Of a stretch of 17,440 nucleotides of DNA, positions 8,914 through 17,440 are shown in pieces. The position numbers were made by a program, and so were the translations under genes. Source of the DNA: Gyrodactylus bullatarudis (lineage: Eukaryota > Platyhelminthes > Monogenea > Gyrodactylidea > Gyrodactylidae). Under the pieces are notes generated by a model. That model saw only the letters and a program-made list of their open reading frames with translations. It was not told the DNA's origin and searched no databases. The stretch is from assembly GCA_012064415.1 (NCBI GenBank), contig SSNU01000122.1:1-17440 (forward strand). Direction: 5' to 3'. Within the stretch, counting starts at the first letter, position 1. Each line of letters begins with the position of its first letter.

Positions 8914-9300
8914 ATTATTTCTCAATTAATTGTATCAAATATTCTGTTTTAAGTTGTTCTCAAGTATATTTTGAAAATTATTACTGAAATTAAATCACTG
9001 TATTGATATTTGGTTCTTAAGATGGATTTAAGAACAGGAATAAAATATTTACAAAATAGAATTTTACAATGTTGGACAATTTTTTAGAAAATTAACCTAC
9101 TTGCAAAGTGTGGTCACTGGTAATTACTATATCCATATGAACTCTAACTTGATGGAGATTGTCTAGTCACAACTAGATGGTAGAATTCGGATAAGCAAGT
9201 GTCAATTCCATAAGAAATTCAAATAATACTCAACTCACGGTAACAGAGGAATGCAATAAGGAAAATTCTGAAATTTCGTATTCTTCAAAAAGATGGAAAG
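8914..9300. other. Intergenic stretch; nothing recognised
   Basis: AT-rich sequence between the large hairpin and the integrase remnant. No gene, RNA gene or strong repeat is seen. Confidence 0.4.
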
Positions 9301-9587
9301 AGAGGTGAACAAAAGTGGTTACAAGTCTTCTTTCTACTAATGCTAAGATCCATTGACATCATCGATCACAGCCGTAGAGATCGAATAGATTATGAAATTA
9401 AAGATTAATAGACAAATCATCAATGTCTAAATTCACAAACAAATGTCTATTTTGTATAATGAAGAAGGCAAGAATGGATACAACTGGCCTTGATCGAAGA
9501 GCTCAGGTTGACCTTATTGATTTCAAGTCAAGAACTGATGGAGAATGTAAATTTATTCTTAATTTTCTATTTTTATTATTTTTATAA
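9301..9587 (+). pseudogene. Decayed integrase (DDE/rve) fragment, KRBA2/Ginger-like
   Basis: From 9459 the frame reads MKKARMDTTGLDRR, then AQVDLIDFKSRTDGECKFIL, then runs into a stop at 9585-9587. The VDLID block followed by a DGE.KFIL motif is typical of the first catalytic Asp region of integrases related to KRBA2 and Ginger-type transposons. Just upstream in the same frame is a CLFC pair. In another frame, about 9352-9405 reads DHSRRDRIDYEIKD, matching the HxxxGH.GRDR..YEIK zinc-finger region of these integrases. A one-base shift separates the blocks, and the remaining catalytic core is missing, so this is a short dead fragment. The assignment is by motif memory, not by search. Confidence 0.6.
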
Positions 9588-9757
9588 AATTATGACTATA
9601 GATTTGATAAGGCATGCTAAAATATTTTTTACCAAGTTGATCGACTGAAAACTAAATTTGAAAACAGGCGAAAAAAATGATTGTATACCAAATATATTCA
9701 AAGTATCAAAAATTGAGGGCAGCAGCGCAAAGTCCTTGATATTCAGATGGGAGGAGT

Positions 9758-10347
9758 TTAGCAGCATCCGCAGCCACCGCAACCACCACAGCCGTGATGA
9801 CAGCCATGACCGCCATGGTGACCGTGACCACCGCAGCAGCCACCGTGGTGACCGTGGCATCCACCGCCATGGTGACCACCACCAGCAGCGCCTCCGCAGC
9901 AGCCGGATTGGTGTCCGCCGCCATGGCATCCGCCCTCACAGCACTCGGAGCAGCTGCAGCTCTTGCAGGCTCTGTGGAAGCCACCACCACAGCAGCCGGA
10001 TTGGTGTCCGCCACCGCCGTGTTGATGGCAGCAGCCGCCACCACCGCATTGACCGCCGCCACTGCAGCAGCCACCGTGGTGACCGTGACAGCCTCCACAG
10101 CCGTGGTGACCACCGCAACCGTGATGGCCACCGTGGCAGCCTCCACATCCACAGCCACAGCCGCAGCCACAACCTCCGCAACCGCAGCCTCCACAGCCAC
10201 AGCCACCGCATCCACAACCTCCACAACAAGGACCGCAGCCACAGCCACCGCATCCACAACCTCCACAACAAGGACTGCAAAAACAAGAGTCAGTTACAAT
10301 CGATGTCTCATCATCAACTCCGACACTTACCCACAACCCCAACACAT
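9758..10347 (-). CDS. Cys/Gly/His-rich structural-type protein, copy 1
   Basis: Two coding exons on the minus strand: exon 1 10347-10331 (ATG TGT TGG GGT TGT GG), a 56-nt intron 10330-10275 with GTAAGT and TTTTTGCAG borders, and exon 2 10274-9758 ending TAA. The product is 177 residues, beginning MCWGCG and ending GCGCC, identical to the product of the plus-strand copy at 14712-15301. By hand count about 155 residues are Cys, Gly or His. A 14-residue PCCGGCGCGGCGCG unit is tandemly repeated, and GGHQSGCC occurs twice. The only less repetitive part is near the middle (FHRACKSCSCSECCEGG). There is no signal peptide. Exon 2 is strongly GC-rich against AT-rich surroundings, so several other frames are also open by composition. 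I chose this frame because the TATA box, ATG, splice sites and stop agree with it. Confidence 0.75.
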
Positions 10348-10389
10348 GTTTACTACTTTTTGTTTGTGCTCACTGTTCACACTCTCTAA

Positions 10390-10397
10390 CTTTTATA
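10390..10397 (-). promoter_or_regulatory. TATA box of Cys/Gly/His gene copy 1
   Basis: TATAAAAG on the minus strand lies 43 nt upstream of the exon 1 ATG. That leaves a 5' leader of roughly 15-20 nt with a start about 30 nt below the TATA box. It is the exact counterpart of the motif at 14662-14669. Confidence 0.55.
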
Positions 10398-10456
10398 CAT
10401 TCTAGCTTTCTCTTTAACTGCATACATTGTCCAGCAGAATGACTCTAACTTTTAAT

Positions 10457-11438
10457 ATTTTCACATATCTGTTAGGTAATTCAAGTTTCAGAACGCTCAA
10501 ATTATTTTCAAGACCTAAGAATGATATTTCTCAACGTTAGATCTAAAAATAAGTCCTATCGAATTTTCACAAATAATAGGTCAATTACTTCTGAGTAACA
10601 CTAAAATTTAATTCAAATTCTACTAAAATCTAACTTAGTCAAAAAAATTCTTCTCATTGATTCATTTTGACAGGGAAGTATTTTTTATCTTGTCATTTTG
10701 CATCTAGTGTAACATGGAAAAACAAAAAAAATTGAATATTGATATGGATAGAACGATTCTGATTCGCGTATAGGGTTTGATGGATATTTTACATTGTTCT
10801 TGGTGTGAAAGCATTTCATATACAAAATTATGCTTAAATCTACCAATGTAAAATTGATAACTGCCTTTTAAGACTTAAAACTTTTGACCCTGATCTTTTT
10901 AAGACCTTATCATGAAAATAAGACCGATCTAAGACATTGATCTATAACTTTTATCTGGATCATGAAAAATAATTTAATTTATCTTCAGAGCCACAGGATC
11001 TTTAGAAAAATAGACTTTTTAGGACTTTTCAAATTACTTATTCACCATATAAATACATTTCGGTTTCTACCACGTCCCGTAATAGACAAACTTCTATTTT
11101 GTCATACATATAGTCAAAACTGAACAAAATTCATTTATGAACATCCTTTAAAGCTTAGATGAACCAATAGAGTCTCTAAAGTATGTAAGCAATTCATTAA
11201 TCATCGTGTTATCAATAATCAGCGAAGGTTAGAATAGATTAGACTTTCAATAATCCAGTTAAGATCTGATATTTAACATGACTAAAAATGTATTTAGCTG
11301 GTTTAGATGTTCTTTAACATTGATTTTGAGCTGAGCTGTATTTAATGAAACAAGAATATGCCAGATTATTTCATAAATAAAGATCTCTATTTCGGACATA
11401 CTCATCAGTGTGATGCCATATAAATGTTAGTTTACAAA
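10457..11438. other. Spacer of the inverted gene pair, first part; nothing recognised
   Basis: AT-rich sequence with no gene recognised. Around 10860-10960 the words AAGAC and GATC recur irregularly. I do not consider this a defined repeat array. Confidence 0.4.
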
Positions 11439-12350
11439 TAATAAAGAAGACTTTATTTGTCGAAATTTACAATTTGTCAATTGGCTCCTACCTGCCTACC
11501 TAGGTAAGAACAGTACAAATCACAGGTGGGAACCGTATTTGTGGAGTGTAAAATCACACCTCCATTCATTTGTGTACGTTTGTTTATATTGACAGTTTTT
11601 CGATAAATAAATAAATTGTCATTGTACTTTAAAGTAGGTCTATTAGGAGTTCAGGTATAAATTTTTCTCTAAAAAGTTGAGAATTTTAGATCAATCGATA
11701 GAGAATTAAATTCTGATCAGAATGGTATAGTATATTGGGGAGGGGGGTTATTTTTTATAAGCTTAAAATCAGATTAAAGTCGGGCCAAATAAATTTTGTA
11801 CATTTTTCATCAATGTCTATTTTAGTGTCAAATGAAAGAGGGTAATTACAGGTGACTATTACATTTTTCAATTTAATTAAATCTTTTGTTAACTTGTAAC
11901 ATAAAATAAACCTTGAAATGCAAAAACTAATGTGTCCCCTCGCCACGTTAAAGAGTGAGAAATAATAATTTAGTCTATAATTATAATTACATGAGTTGCA
12001 TTCAGTCACACATTGTCCATATCTGTATGTATGGACACTTGGTTCCTAATTATACCTACATGACTAATTTAAAATCAATAACGAATTCCATCGTAAGTAA
12101 TTTTATTGTCTCACTAATTTGACCTTATTTTTGATGAAAATTTAAGAGCTCAAATGTACACAGATGAATGGAGGTGTGATTTTACACTCCACAAATACGG
12201 TTCCCACCTGTAGATGATAACTGTTAATATTCAATACAGGGATAATTTATTTTAAACAGAAGAATTTTATTTTTGAAACTTCAACAGTTCTTACCTGGTA
12301 ACAGGTAGGAACCAATAGTAAAATTTCGACCAATAAGATCTTCTTTATTA
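11439..12350. repeat. Fold-back element H between the two Cys-rich genes
   Basis: The left arm 11439-11580 and right arm 12153-12350 are reverse complements. Shared blocks are TAATAAAGAAGA, TCGAAATTT, CCTACCTG, AGGTAAGAAC, CAGGTGGGAACCGTATTTGT followed by GGAGTGTAAAATCACACC, and TCCATTCAT.TGTGTAC. The right arm carries about 70 extra nt, roughly 12213-12288. The 570-nt loop contains an 84-codon ATG-initiated minus-strand frame (11755-12009) with no recognisable family. This is a likely non-autonomous transposon. The ends TAATAAAG/CTTTATTA could hide a TA target duplication. Confidence 0.75.
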
Positions 12351-14602
12351 ATTGCACCAGTCGAGAAATTGAGAGATAATTTTTTTAACAGGCTGATTCT
12401 CATATATGTTGTTCAGAATTTAGCGCTGATTTCAATGGTGCTATTTATTTTAAAAAATATTTAGTTTTATGGCCCCCATGGCAACAGAAAGTTTTTATAA
12501 CTTGCTTAGACATTATTTTCATTTTCTCAGGTTCTAAAAGTCGTAGAATAATTTTCTTAGCATCAATCGAAAGCTAATAAGATTTCTCGCTGAATTTAAG
12601 ATATTTTAATTTGTGCTAAGGTTCAACTCTGATTAACAAGCCTTTTTATCTTTAAATCCTCATTTTGAACACTTTCCGTTAAAATATTCACAACATATTT
12701 ACCATCAATTTTGTAACGATTCTAAATATAAAATTCTAGCTAAAAAATTAAAAATGTTATAGCCGTTTTAAGTTTTTTTATATGACAAGGAATACATCAG
12801 TTATGGGGAGAGGGGGTTATACTTTTTATGTGGGAATAATGCATAATAGGCATCTGTCTGACATTTCATGTACACTATTGTCCTGCAATTCCCTATACTT
12901 CTCTTACAAAAATGTGCGTGTGTGTTATTTTTTTGCCCATTTATACAAATCAGATCTAGCTTCTCAAAAATATTGGAATGATATGGTGTATTCACACACA
13001 TCAGACAAAAAAAATGACTTAGAATCTTAACAATGAAGTATATCAAGGGTATTTATAATTTTAATCAAGCCGTTGCTATATAACTAGCTAGTTATTAACT
13101 ATAAAAGTTAATTTTTCAACATTACATGACAAAAAACAAGAAAGTATATTTAGATGTCTTTCAAGGTTTATGATATGAGTCATATCTTATTTTTACTACT
13201 ATTACAAACTTTATTTTGTGTAAAATTGATTGAGTACTTTTTTCGAGCCATTTTTTTCCATCTTTGATCAACTGGTCAGGTAGTTCATGTTCAAATCATG
13301 AAGATAGAACATTATAAAACGTATTTATTTGAAAATTTTCATGGTTTTGTTTGGCATATTACAGAGGGATGAAGAGATATTTTGAAGCCAAATTTCATGG
13401 GATAATTTAAAAATACTTGGAGATTAATCTTATCATATCGACAGGTGATTTTATAAAACTTCTTACAAATTTTCATGTACCCATTCATACGATATAACCT
13501 CAGACCAATGAAAATCAAGTACTACAATTGTTTTAAGAACAATTAATAGCTATAGTTGTTCAATAACATTCAAAGCAGTAAGTTCTTTAGCTGGTATTTT
13601 CGATTCAATGAAAGAAAATTTGGTGAGAATTGATTGCAAATCAGAGATTAATTTTGAATGTCAATAAAGGTTCATTATTTAGTAACAAGCAAATCCGAAT
13701 GACTAGCTTGATAAGCTGATAGTGGTCTGCTAACATTGTTCAACATCCTTCATTATGAGAACTTCAACGTTAATGTGAAATAAGAACGGGGTCTCCAAAA
13801 ATTGCAAGGCTTACATGATATGACGTCATCGGTAAGAAAAAAGGGGGGTCCATAACTGAGTCAGATTAAAAATTTTTTGATTAAAAGAGTTTTATCGAAA
13901 ACTAAAATTCCGATCATATCAACTTAGAACTTTTCATTCTGCATCGGATGTAGTTATTTTTATTGATGTAGAACGAAAAAAAATATTTCGCTTACTAATG
14001 GAGCTAAATTAATGGAGAATAGGCAAGAGCATAGTGATATTAGCCAAAATACAATTTTGTTGTGAAGTTCGAGCTTTAATTGGCGCTTCAGAATGCTTGA
14101 GGTCTTAAGAATTTTTTCGAAAATTAATGGTTGTACTCATAAGTAATCAGGTATAAATATTTTGATGATGATGGTGATCAGAAGACACTGGCAAATAATA
14201 TAATGCCATGAAATGAGATGATATATTTAGAAAATAATTTGCAAATTGTACCGCGCAGAAGATTAGACCATTACACGAGAAAAAATTGATTTTTTTATAC
14301 GACGGGAAAGGTACACGATAAAACAGACAGTCTCTTAGGTCCGATATATATCTGAAAATAAACTTTTGTATTAACACAAAATAATAGTTATTTTTAGATT
14401 CATATTCAAGCTTATCATTGGAGTCTGAATATACACTTTCGTGTGAAAAAGTATCTTAGAAGAAAGGCGGTGCTCTATAGAAAGATCTGTATTATTAAAT
14501 TTTAAGCCAGTGAAAGGAATCTCCAGCACTTAATTCACTTTTAATTCCCATAAGTTTTTTTTTATATTTAGTTTATCATTTACTAGATAAAAAGTTACGA
14601 GA
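12351..14602. other. Spacer of the inverted gene pair, second part; no supported gene
   Basis: No gene is supported. Open frames at 12782-13030 (plus, ATG start, 82 codons) and 14147-14377 (minus) match no family I know and are of chance length here. A perfect CRE-type TGACGTCA lies at 13821-13828. Just downstream, a G-rich AAAAAAGGGGGGTCC and ACTGAGTCAG block resembles the inner part of fold-back element D and may be a fragment of that family. Confidence 0.4.
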
Positions 14603-14661
14603 ATTAAAAGTCAGAGTCATTCTGCAGGACAATGTATGCAGTTAAAGAGAAAGCTAGAATG

Positions 14662-14669
14662 TATAAAAG
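14662..14669 (+). promoter_or_regulatory. TATA box of Cys/Gly/His gene copy 2
   Basis: TATAAAAG lies 43 nt before the second-copy ATG at 14712. An ACAGTGAG initiator-like stretch sits near 14683-14690, so the spacing fits RNA polymerase II initiation about 25-30 nt downstream. Confidence 0.55.
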
Positions 14670-14711
14670 TTAGAGAGTGTGAACAGTGAGCACAAACAAA
14701 AAGTAGTAAAC

Positions 14712-15301
14712 ATGTGTTGGGGTTGTGGGTAAGTGTCGGAGTTGATGATGAGACATCGATTGTAACTGACTCTTGTTTTTGCAGTCCTTGTTGTGGAGGT
14801 TGTGGATGCGGTGGCTGTGGCTGCGGTCCTTGTTGTGGAGGTTGTGGATGCGGTGGCTGTGGCTGTGGAGGCTGCGGTTGCGGAGGTTGTGGCTGCGGCT
14901 GTGGCTGTGGATGTGGAGGCTGCCACGGTGGCCATCACGGTTGCGGTGGTCACCACGGCTGTGGAGGCTGTCACGGTCACCACGGTGGCTGCTGCAGTGG
15001 CGGCGGTCAATGCGGTGGTGGCGGCTGCTGCCATCAACACGGCGGTGGCGGACACCAATCCGGCTGCTGTGGTGGTGGCTTCCACAGAGCCTGCAAGAGC
15101 TGCAGCTGCTCCGAGTGCTGTGAGGGCGGATGCCATGGCGGCGGACACCAATCCGGCTGCTGCGGAGGCGCTGCTGGTGGTGGTCACCATGGCGGTGGAT
15201 GCCACGGTCACCACGGTGGCTGCTGCGGTGGTCACGGTCACCATGGCGGTCATGGCTGTCATCACGGCTGTGGTGGTTGCGGTGGCTGCGGATGCTGCTA
15301 A
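14712..15301 (+). CDS. Cys/Gly/His-rich structural-type protein, copy 2
   Basis: Exon 1 is 14712-14728, intron 14729-14784 (56 nt) and exon 2 14785-15301 with TAA at 15299-15301. The split Gly codon at the junction restores the GCGPCCGG motif that recurs inside exon 2, which supports the splice. A 42-nt unit (14786-14827) is repeated at once (14828-14869; its last codon differs). The 177-residue product has an N-terminal CG-dipeptide half and a C-terminal half with HGGHH and CHGHHGG-type segments. Compositional analogues include insect high-cysteine chorion proteins, Drosophila Mst(3)CGP sperm-tail proteins and keratin-associated proteins, or a metal-binding role. Lack of a signal peptide favours an intracellular location. 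Function is unknown, and homology to those families is not claimed. Confidence 0.75.
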
Positions 15302-15373
15302 ACTCCTCCCATCTGAATATCAAGGACTTTGCGCTGCTGAAACCAGCCCTCAATTTTTGATACTTTGAATATA

Positions 15374-17340
15374 CTTTTTCTTCTTTGGTAAAAATTAATT
15401 TTTTCATCTTCGATAAATTTGAAGTTTATTTTTCGATTATTCAATTTTTTTATCTTAGGAGAAATACTGATGAAACAATAATGGGATTTTAACGCTTCAT
15501 TCAAAATATATTTAGATTTTATTTATCAATTATTTCTCATATCAGCAAATTTGGTATTTACTTTAGGTTCAGAAATCTCTAATTTGTTAATAGGCCTATT
15601 TCGGAATACTCTCCTCTTTTCCATAATATAATACCCAGGCCTTGACTCCACTAACATATACAATTCCAATTCTTTTGAAATCATCTGATAACAAAAAATC
15701 TCTGTATTTTGTATCTAACAAAAAGAAAAGGTTTTTAGTAAAAGCAGCTTACACTTCTTTATTGGATTCAGCAAAAGTTCCAGAACCTTTTTACCTTGAA
15801 TACAAATCAAAAGTTCACCAACACTTACTGCTATTCGTATTAAGAATGACTGATATAGGCAAAATTCCAGCTGGATCTTTTCCTAATTTTTTTGTTATCC
15901 TCACTAGTTGACGACATTGAGAGCATAAATTCTTATCCAATCTCAAAGGTTTTTTCATATATCCTTCACGAACTCTGGAAAAGTAAATTTAGTAATCTTT
16001 AAAATAGTGTTGAAAGAGTTATTTTGTTATTTATTCCTTATGTCAATATTATTTATAATAAATATTGATTAAAATTCTTATCTTAATTCTTGGCTTAACG
16101 ATAAGAAACGATATAAGATATGATGAAGCTCTTCAATTAGTTCATTACTAGAGCTTTATTTTTATGAATACTAATGACCACTCATTGAGCAGTCTTTAAA
16201 TTTTTAGTTAAAAAAATAGTTAACTAGAAATATTTCATTCTAGGTGCTTAGGTAATATATTCCACAGGAGTAGTCTTTTTTAAGATCTCAAGTTGTTTTT
16301 TGTCCTAAAAATTCACCTCTACGTTGCATGTTTTAGGCCTTAATCCTAACAGATATCTCATTTTGCTTACATTTTGCCTTTTGAATATCTTCCAAACCAT
16401 CAAAATAATATTTGATCAGAGTTCTGACCAACCAAATTGAAGCCTTGTATAAGTAATTACTAATTACAACTGGTCAATTACAATTATTACATTTTCATTC
16501 AATTAATTGAATTGCTTAATATTTGGCTTAATTGAGAATTATTTTATAAATCAATGCCGAAACAATGTCAAATTAAAAGAGATACTACTCACTCATTAAT
16601 TCTCTTTAGGAGATTTTGTTCCCTACTCTTTGGTCTGAGAAAAACTGCATCAATCAAATTTGTATTTTCTCACTTTCGTTTTCTTTTATTCTCTTAATTT
16701 TAAACTCTTCCTCTATTTAAAAGTAACTCACTAATTCTCTTTCTCTCAGATTTTGATTTCGTGATGTCTGCTCTTCAAATTATGTCATTTCTTTTCAAAA
16801 CTTACAGCTTGACGCATGAGTTAGACCTTGCAAGATAGAAGAATAAGGATAGACCCAAGACCGATTCAAAATTTTGAAAAAAATATTTAAATTCATAAAG
16901 CAATTTCGTATATTACTTGTTTTTGTTGAAAAGGCTATAAAAAAGAATTTTCGTATATTTGACATTTCCGTACTCCGTGATGATTCTGTAAAAACAGGTC
17001 AATACATTACTGAATTACTTACTTCTTATAACAGAACTTTCTATTTTATAAGAAAATATTGGTCTCAAACCAACTTTGTTTTCTTCGACGTCTCCGACTT
17101 CTAGCCATAGATCTATCTTTAATCATAATCTTATTAATCTGTTTAATTAATTGATATCTGATAAATCAAGTACAGAGTTGTATTTTTGAAAGAAAATTTG
17201 TGATATACGCAGTTAATTTTCATGAATTATTTTTTTAAAAGATCAGTGCCCAGAATAAAATGATTAAAGTCAATTTCACACATGATGTCTCGTGAACATG
17301 TTTCATGAACATGTTTATTTGTACCTCTCTGTCCCAAATA
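15374..17340. other. Right-hand region; no supported gene
   Basis: AT-rich sequence. Plus-strand open frames at 15642-15911 (89 codons, no early ATG) and 16874-17104 (76 codons, begins TTG) are not recognised. In DNA this AT-rich one expects a couple of frames of about 90 codons by chance in 17 kb. An AATTAATT-rich zone at 16440-16560 and a GAACATGTTTCATGAACATG repeat near 17294-17315 are noted only as sequence features. Confidence 0.4.
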
Positions 17341-17368
17341 GTCGACCGATGGGCGTCGAGTATTTATT

Positions 17369-17440
17369 GACCAATCAGGAATAAGCATCCTGGAATCAAA
17401 ATTCTTTCTATCCCTTACACTTTCCTGCTGTATAAAAATT
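17369..17440 (+). promoter_or_regulatory. Possible promoter of a gene beyond the right edge
   Basis: GACCAATCAG (17369-17378), a full NF-Y consensus, is followed about 55 nt later by TATAAAAA (17431-17438). This CCAAT-to-TATA spacing is typical of animal promoters. The window ends before any transcript could be seen, so this is tentative. Confidence 0.35.

Larger units (their letters stand above)
9694..10456 (-). repeat. Left arm of the inverted gene duplication
   Basis: This arm carries the minus-strand Cys/Gly/His-rich gene with its TATA box and flanks. It is the reverse complement of 14603-15373. In the core, position x pairs with 25059 minus x. At least 9758-10405 appears identical to its partner. 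Differences are confined to the margins: a seven-base gap at the 3' side and two substitutions near the 5' edge. Confidence 0.9.
14603..15373 (+). repeat. Right arm of the inverted gene duplication
   Basis: Reverse complement of 9694-10456, carrying the plus-strand Cys/Gly/His-rich gene. It has seven extra bases (AAACCAG, about 15340-15346) just after the coding region relative to the left arm. Beyond 15373 weak similarity to the left arm's outer flank continues (TTGGTA followed by T-rich blocks to about 15440). The duplicated unit was therefore originally longer. Confidence 0.9.

Noticed and set aside
9582..10405. Several long overlapping open frames in both directions over the left Cys-rich exon (His/Arg/Ser-rich, Ala/Val/Thr-rich, Trp/Arg-rich)
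   Set aside because: They are compositional shadows of a GC-rich repeat with few stops in any frame. Only the Cys/Gly/His frame agrees with the TATA box, ATG, splice sites and terminal stop.
12782..13046. ATG-initiated 82-codon plus frame and opposing 81-codon minus frame
   Set aside because: Overlapping frames on opposite strands, chance length, no known family and no splice or promoter support.
14654..15407. The same set of long frames over the right copy
   Set aside because: Same reason; they are mirror images of the left-copy shadows.
15642..15911. 89-codon plus-strand open frame
   Set aside because: No early ATG and no recognisable domain. At this base composition about two frames of this length are expected by chance in the window.
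16874..17104. 76-codon Phe/Lys/Ile-rich open frame
   Set aside because: Starts with TTG, matches nothing I know, and has the composition expected of translated AT-rich DNA.
1..17440. tRNA, rRNA, CRISPR or bacterial operon structure
   Set aside because: No tRNA-type B box with matching acceptor stem, no rRNA-like sequence, no regularly spaced repeats and no ribosome binding sites with tandem genes were seen.

Overview
This is AT-rich nuclear DNA from an animal, most likely an invertebrate. The signs are compact GT-AG introns of 54 to 56 nt, a TATA box with start-site spacing typical of RNA polymerase II, an AATAAA poly(A) signal, remnants of eukaryotic retroelement or transposon enzymes, and many fold-back repeats. 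There are no bacterial operons or ribosome binding sites. The phylum cannot be fixed from the sequence. A nematode, flatworm, rotifer or arthropod would each fit some of the signs.

Layout. 1-2400 is gene-poor DNA with two degenerate inverted repeats. 2415-7654 holds a spliced plus-strand gene that I reconstructed by hand. It has a start exon, then in-frame microexons of 12, 18, 18, 21 and 30 nt, all phase 1 to phase 1, then a final exon with stop and AATAAA. The model gives a 106-residue hydrophilic protein. One 18-nt microexon is duplicated, and the 21-nt microexon has an inverted, antisense copy in the following intron. The long introns carry a broken Penelope-type GIY-YIG endonuclease remnant and three fold-back elements. 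7725-8913 is a 1.2-kb near-perfect hairpin with arms of about 520 bp. 9301-9587 holds a decayed integrase fragment (zinc-finger and first catalytic-Asp regions).

9694-15373 is dominated by two head-to-head copies of a two-exon Cys/Gly/His-rich gene: minus strand 9758-10347 and plus strand 14712-15301, each 177 residues. They are carried on inverted arms of about 765 bp separated by about 4.1 kb. The transcribed cores are identical while the flanks have diverged, which suggests recent gene conversion. Between them lies another fold-back element (11439-12350). 15374-17440 has no recognisable gene, but a CCAAT box and TATA-like motif at the right edge may be the promoter of a gene beyond the window.

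The most interesting content is the microexon gene with its duplicated and inverted microexons, and the homogenised divergent pair of ultra-high-cysteine genes. Only these genes have internal support. Most other open frames are of a length expected by chance in DNA this AT-rich.
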